A stretch of 64,000 nucleotides of DNA from Streblospio benedicti (lineage: Eukaryota; Annelida; Polychaeta; Spionida; Spionidae). The translations under genes were made by a program, and so were the position numbers. Shown piece by piece: positions 62,325 through 64,000 of the stretch (position 1 is the first letter of the stretch; every line of letters begins with the position of its first letter). The DNA lies in NCBI GenBank assembly GCA_019095985.1, contig CM032661.1, positions 35,480,048-35,544,047 of the forward strand, read 5' to 3'. Below the pieces are notes generated by a model. It was given only the letters and a program-made list of their open reading frames with translations, was not told where the DNA came from and searched no databases.

Positions 62325-62640
62325 AGTCAAAATGTTCAATGTTCAATGTTTTTTTAAATTCCCGCTTTCTGAGCGGCACCCCTATCACTCTGCAAGGGTA
62401 GGCAGCTGCGTTGAAGCGTCATGTCATGTTGTAGTAGTAGTAGATGGTGGTGTAGAGCTAACATAACCTCCTTGTGGCTTCTTCCACTATCTGTAAGTCC
62501 TGGTTTTGGATGAAATGAGACGGATCTAGGAGTAGCCTAATCCTATCATCGTCACTTACAGAGCTGATGTTGACGTATCTCCCAATGCATCGCATATACG
62601 GCTCACGTATCTGCTCAAGCTTTGCACACTTCATCGATCA
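62325..62640 (-). mobile_element. Possible LINE ORF2 C-terminal fragment
   Basis: Minus strand reads KCAKLEQIREPYMRCIGRYV then SSVSDDDRIRLLLDPSHFIQ and ends RRLC-stop, the style of a LINE C-terminus after the Cys motif. TTGAACATTGAACATT repeats follow downstream. Inside element B. Confidence 0.35.
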
Positions 62641-63485
62641 GTAGAAAATACATAGACAAAAACAGCCAAAGTCAATAGCCAGTATATGTACATTTTGCAT
62701 GTCAATTATGTAGACATGGTTAAACTAATGAACAGAAATCCGTAAATAGATCCCACATGTAAATGAAAATATGTTGTAATGGCCTAAATTATCTACCACC
62801 TCTAGATTACTACTGCTTTTATACCACCTCCATTTAAATTCATTTTGCGGATTCTCCACATTAATTCAATTTTATCTCGCAGGTCAAAAAAAGTTTATAT
62901 TCATGGGAGGGGACACAGACTTTTTTTGTGAATGGAGGTCATGGGACATCAGTTTTTTTCATCACATCAGCATGGGACATGACCTTTTTTCAGACAAGAT
63001 TTTCGATATGCACCGGTCCCCCTGCCTGATAAATATTGCACCGTCCCTAATGAAACCTCGATGTTGGGAAGTGCGTTATGTCATGATGATGTAACTGCTA
63101 TATGACGCTACGATTTGAAATGGTTGCAATGACTGTGTATGAACGTGTCATCATAGAGTAACAAATATGTCAAAATAGTTGACATTTTTTTTTTACAATT
63201 ACTGTAGATCTAGATCTATCATTAAAAACATGATCATTTCCTGAGAGACATCGCATGTCGCAAAGCACGTGCAGACGCATGAGCGCACTGTGTAAATATC
63301 GTTTTTTTAAATAAAAGCATATTATTTCCATAATTGTTATACAAGTGGAGACTAATTTGTCTACACAAGTAATTAATATATTAATTCAGGTGAAAATAAA
63401 ATTAGAACTTATTTTTTTGACAATTATTTTGTAAATACTTTAACGTATCAAGAACGTAATTATAGGCATACTTATGGTACCGTCG

Positions 63486-63519
63486 ACCGGAAATATAAGC
63501 ACGCCACTTTTGGCGGGAA
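63486..63519 (+). promoter_or_regulatory. INTS8: ETS and E2F sites, INTS8 promoter
   Basis: ACCGGAAAT (63486-63494) fits an ETS site. TTTTGGCGGGAA (63508-63519) is a perfect E2F consensus, 31 bases before the ATG. No TATA box at the expected spacing. Confidence 0.5.
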
Positions 63520-63549
63520 CGACTAAAGTGTGCGAACACATTGGTAAAT

Positions 63550-64000
63550 ATGGTGCTTGAACAAACCTCTCATGCCCCTCTGTGGTTTGAGTTTCTGTTG
63601 GATAGTAAGTTGTTAGAGAAGCATCTCTCTCAAGCTACACCAGACCCCTCCCCTGGTGATCTTATTGCATTATTTCTATATCAAGCGGACGTTGCGGCAG
63701 CCACCGCCCGAGAAATAAAAGAGGGAAATCGAAATGGTGGGTCTGATAATGATTCTGAAACGCCAGACATTATTTCTGAAAATAAGAAAATTAAAGCACT
63801 CAAGTTTTTAGCTTTGAAGGTTGCGGCGTATTTAAAATGGGACTTGCAAATGTTAGATGAAGGAGTTCCACTTGCTATGGTCATGGACATTCTCTTAGAA
63901 CTGCTAAAACTCACCATGGGTGAAAATGCAGATACGATCAAGCATAAAATGCAAGATTTGACGAATCTCTCGGGAGAGGCACTCTTTGCAATGCAACTAT
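63550..64000 (+). CDS. INTS8: Integrator complex subunit 8, N-terminal part (runs off the window)
   Basis: 150 open codons from ATG 63550 (A at -3, G at +4) to the window end, in one exon. Residues 12-15 are WFEF within LWFEFLLDSKLLEKHL, matching vertebrate INTS8 CWFEFLLEESLLEKHL. Further on, KALKFLALKVAAYLKWDLQM matches LKLLALKVAAHLKWDLDI. INTS8 is part of Integrator, which cleaves and terminates nascent Pol II transcripts. Its N-terminal WFEF motif is reported to recruit PP2A. A Gly/Asn/Asp-rich loop (EGNRNGGSDNDSETPD) is longer than in vertebrates. AT-balanced codons, unlike WDR7. Confidence 0.93.
   Translation, partial: MVLEQTSHAPLWFEFLLDSKLLEKHLSQATPDPSPGDLIALFLYQADVAAATAREIKEGNRNGGSDNDSETPDIISENKKIKALKFLALKVAAYLKWDLQMLDEGVPLAMVMDILLELLKLTMGENADTIKHKMQDLTNLSGEALFAMQL

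Larger units (their letters stand above)
60618..63047. mobile_element. PIF/Harbinger-type element B, non-autonomous
   Basis: TIRs of about 40 bases: GGGACGGTGCAATATTTACC and, complemented, GGGACGGTGCAATATTTATC, both continuing AGGCAGGGGGACCGGTGCA or close. Flanked by TAA (60615-60617, 63048-63050). 2,430 bases with no recognisable transposase. Contains element C and a LINE-like fragment. Confidence 0.8.

Overview
This is a eukaryotic window: AT-rich DNA with many GT-AG introns, dense small transposon remnants and one 100-base assembly gap. It looks like a marine invertebrate animal, plausibly a cephalochordate or hemichordate. The basis is the repeat style, high apparent polymorphism, and minisatellite-like copies of exon edges, which I recall being described as 'mirages' in amphioxus (from memory, unverified). 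The species cannot be fixed from sequence alone. Three plus-strand host genes are supported.

Gene 1 (about 43-4940) is the 3' part of a membrane protein. It has a GCC2/GCC3-type cysteine-rich module, one transmembrane helix and a short tail with a PPAY motif. Next comes about 9.5 kb of intergenic or 5'-UTR intron sequence (4941-14503). This holds two broken Penelope-like GIY-YIG fragments, hAT-like MITEs, a TIR element carrying NRF1 and YY1 sites, and a CpG-rich patch.

Gene 2 (14504-51480) is a complete WDR7 (rabconnectin-3 beta) orthologue. I place 31 coding exons with a consistent phase chain and about 1,499 residues, against 1,490 in human as I remember it. WDR7 works with DMXL1/2 to promote V-ATPase assembly on endosomes, lysosomes and synaptic vesicles. 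The exons are strikingly GC-rich while the introns are AT-rich.

The region after the stop (51481 to about 59965) is probably a long 3' UTR. It is interrupted by the gap, by a hAT-type gene or transposon that itself carries a second hAT fragment, and by a repeated 0.6 kb segment that looks haplotypic. From 60138 to 63050 two PIF/Harbinger-type elements lie head to tail sharing a TAA, with a third nested inside. Gene 3 (63550-end) is the start of INTS8, an Integrator subunit, with its WFEF PP2A-binding motif and an ETS + E2F promoter; the window cuts it off.

The most unusual feature is inside WDR7. At least seven exon borders have extra degenerate copies of the exon edge plus its splice site in the neighbouring intron (exons 4, 12, 13, 20, 21, 24 on both sides, and 25). 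Several copies differ from the true exon mainly at synonymous positions. Most of these arrays also contain a hairpin or foldback element. Three places in the host genes break frame by one base in a short G or C run while the phase chain demands the repaired length, so assembly error is likelier than pseudogenization.
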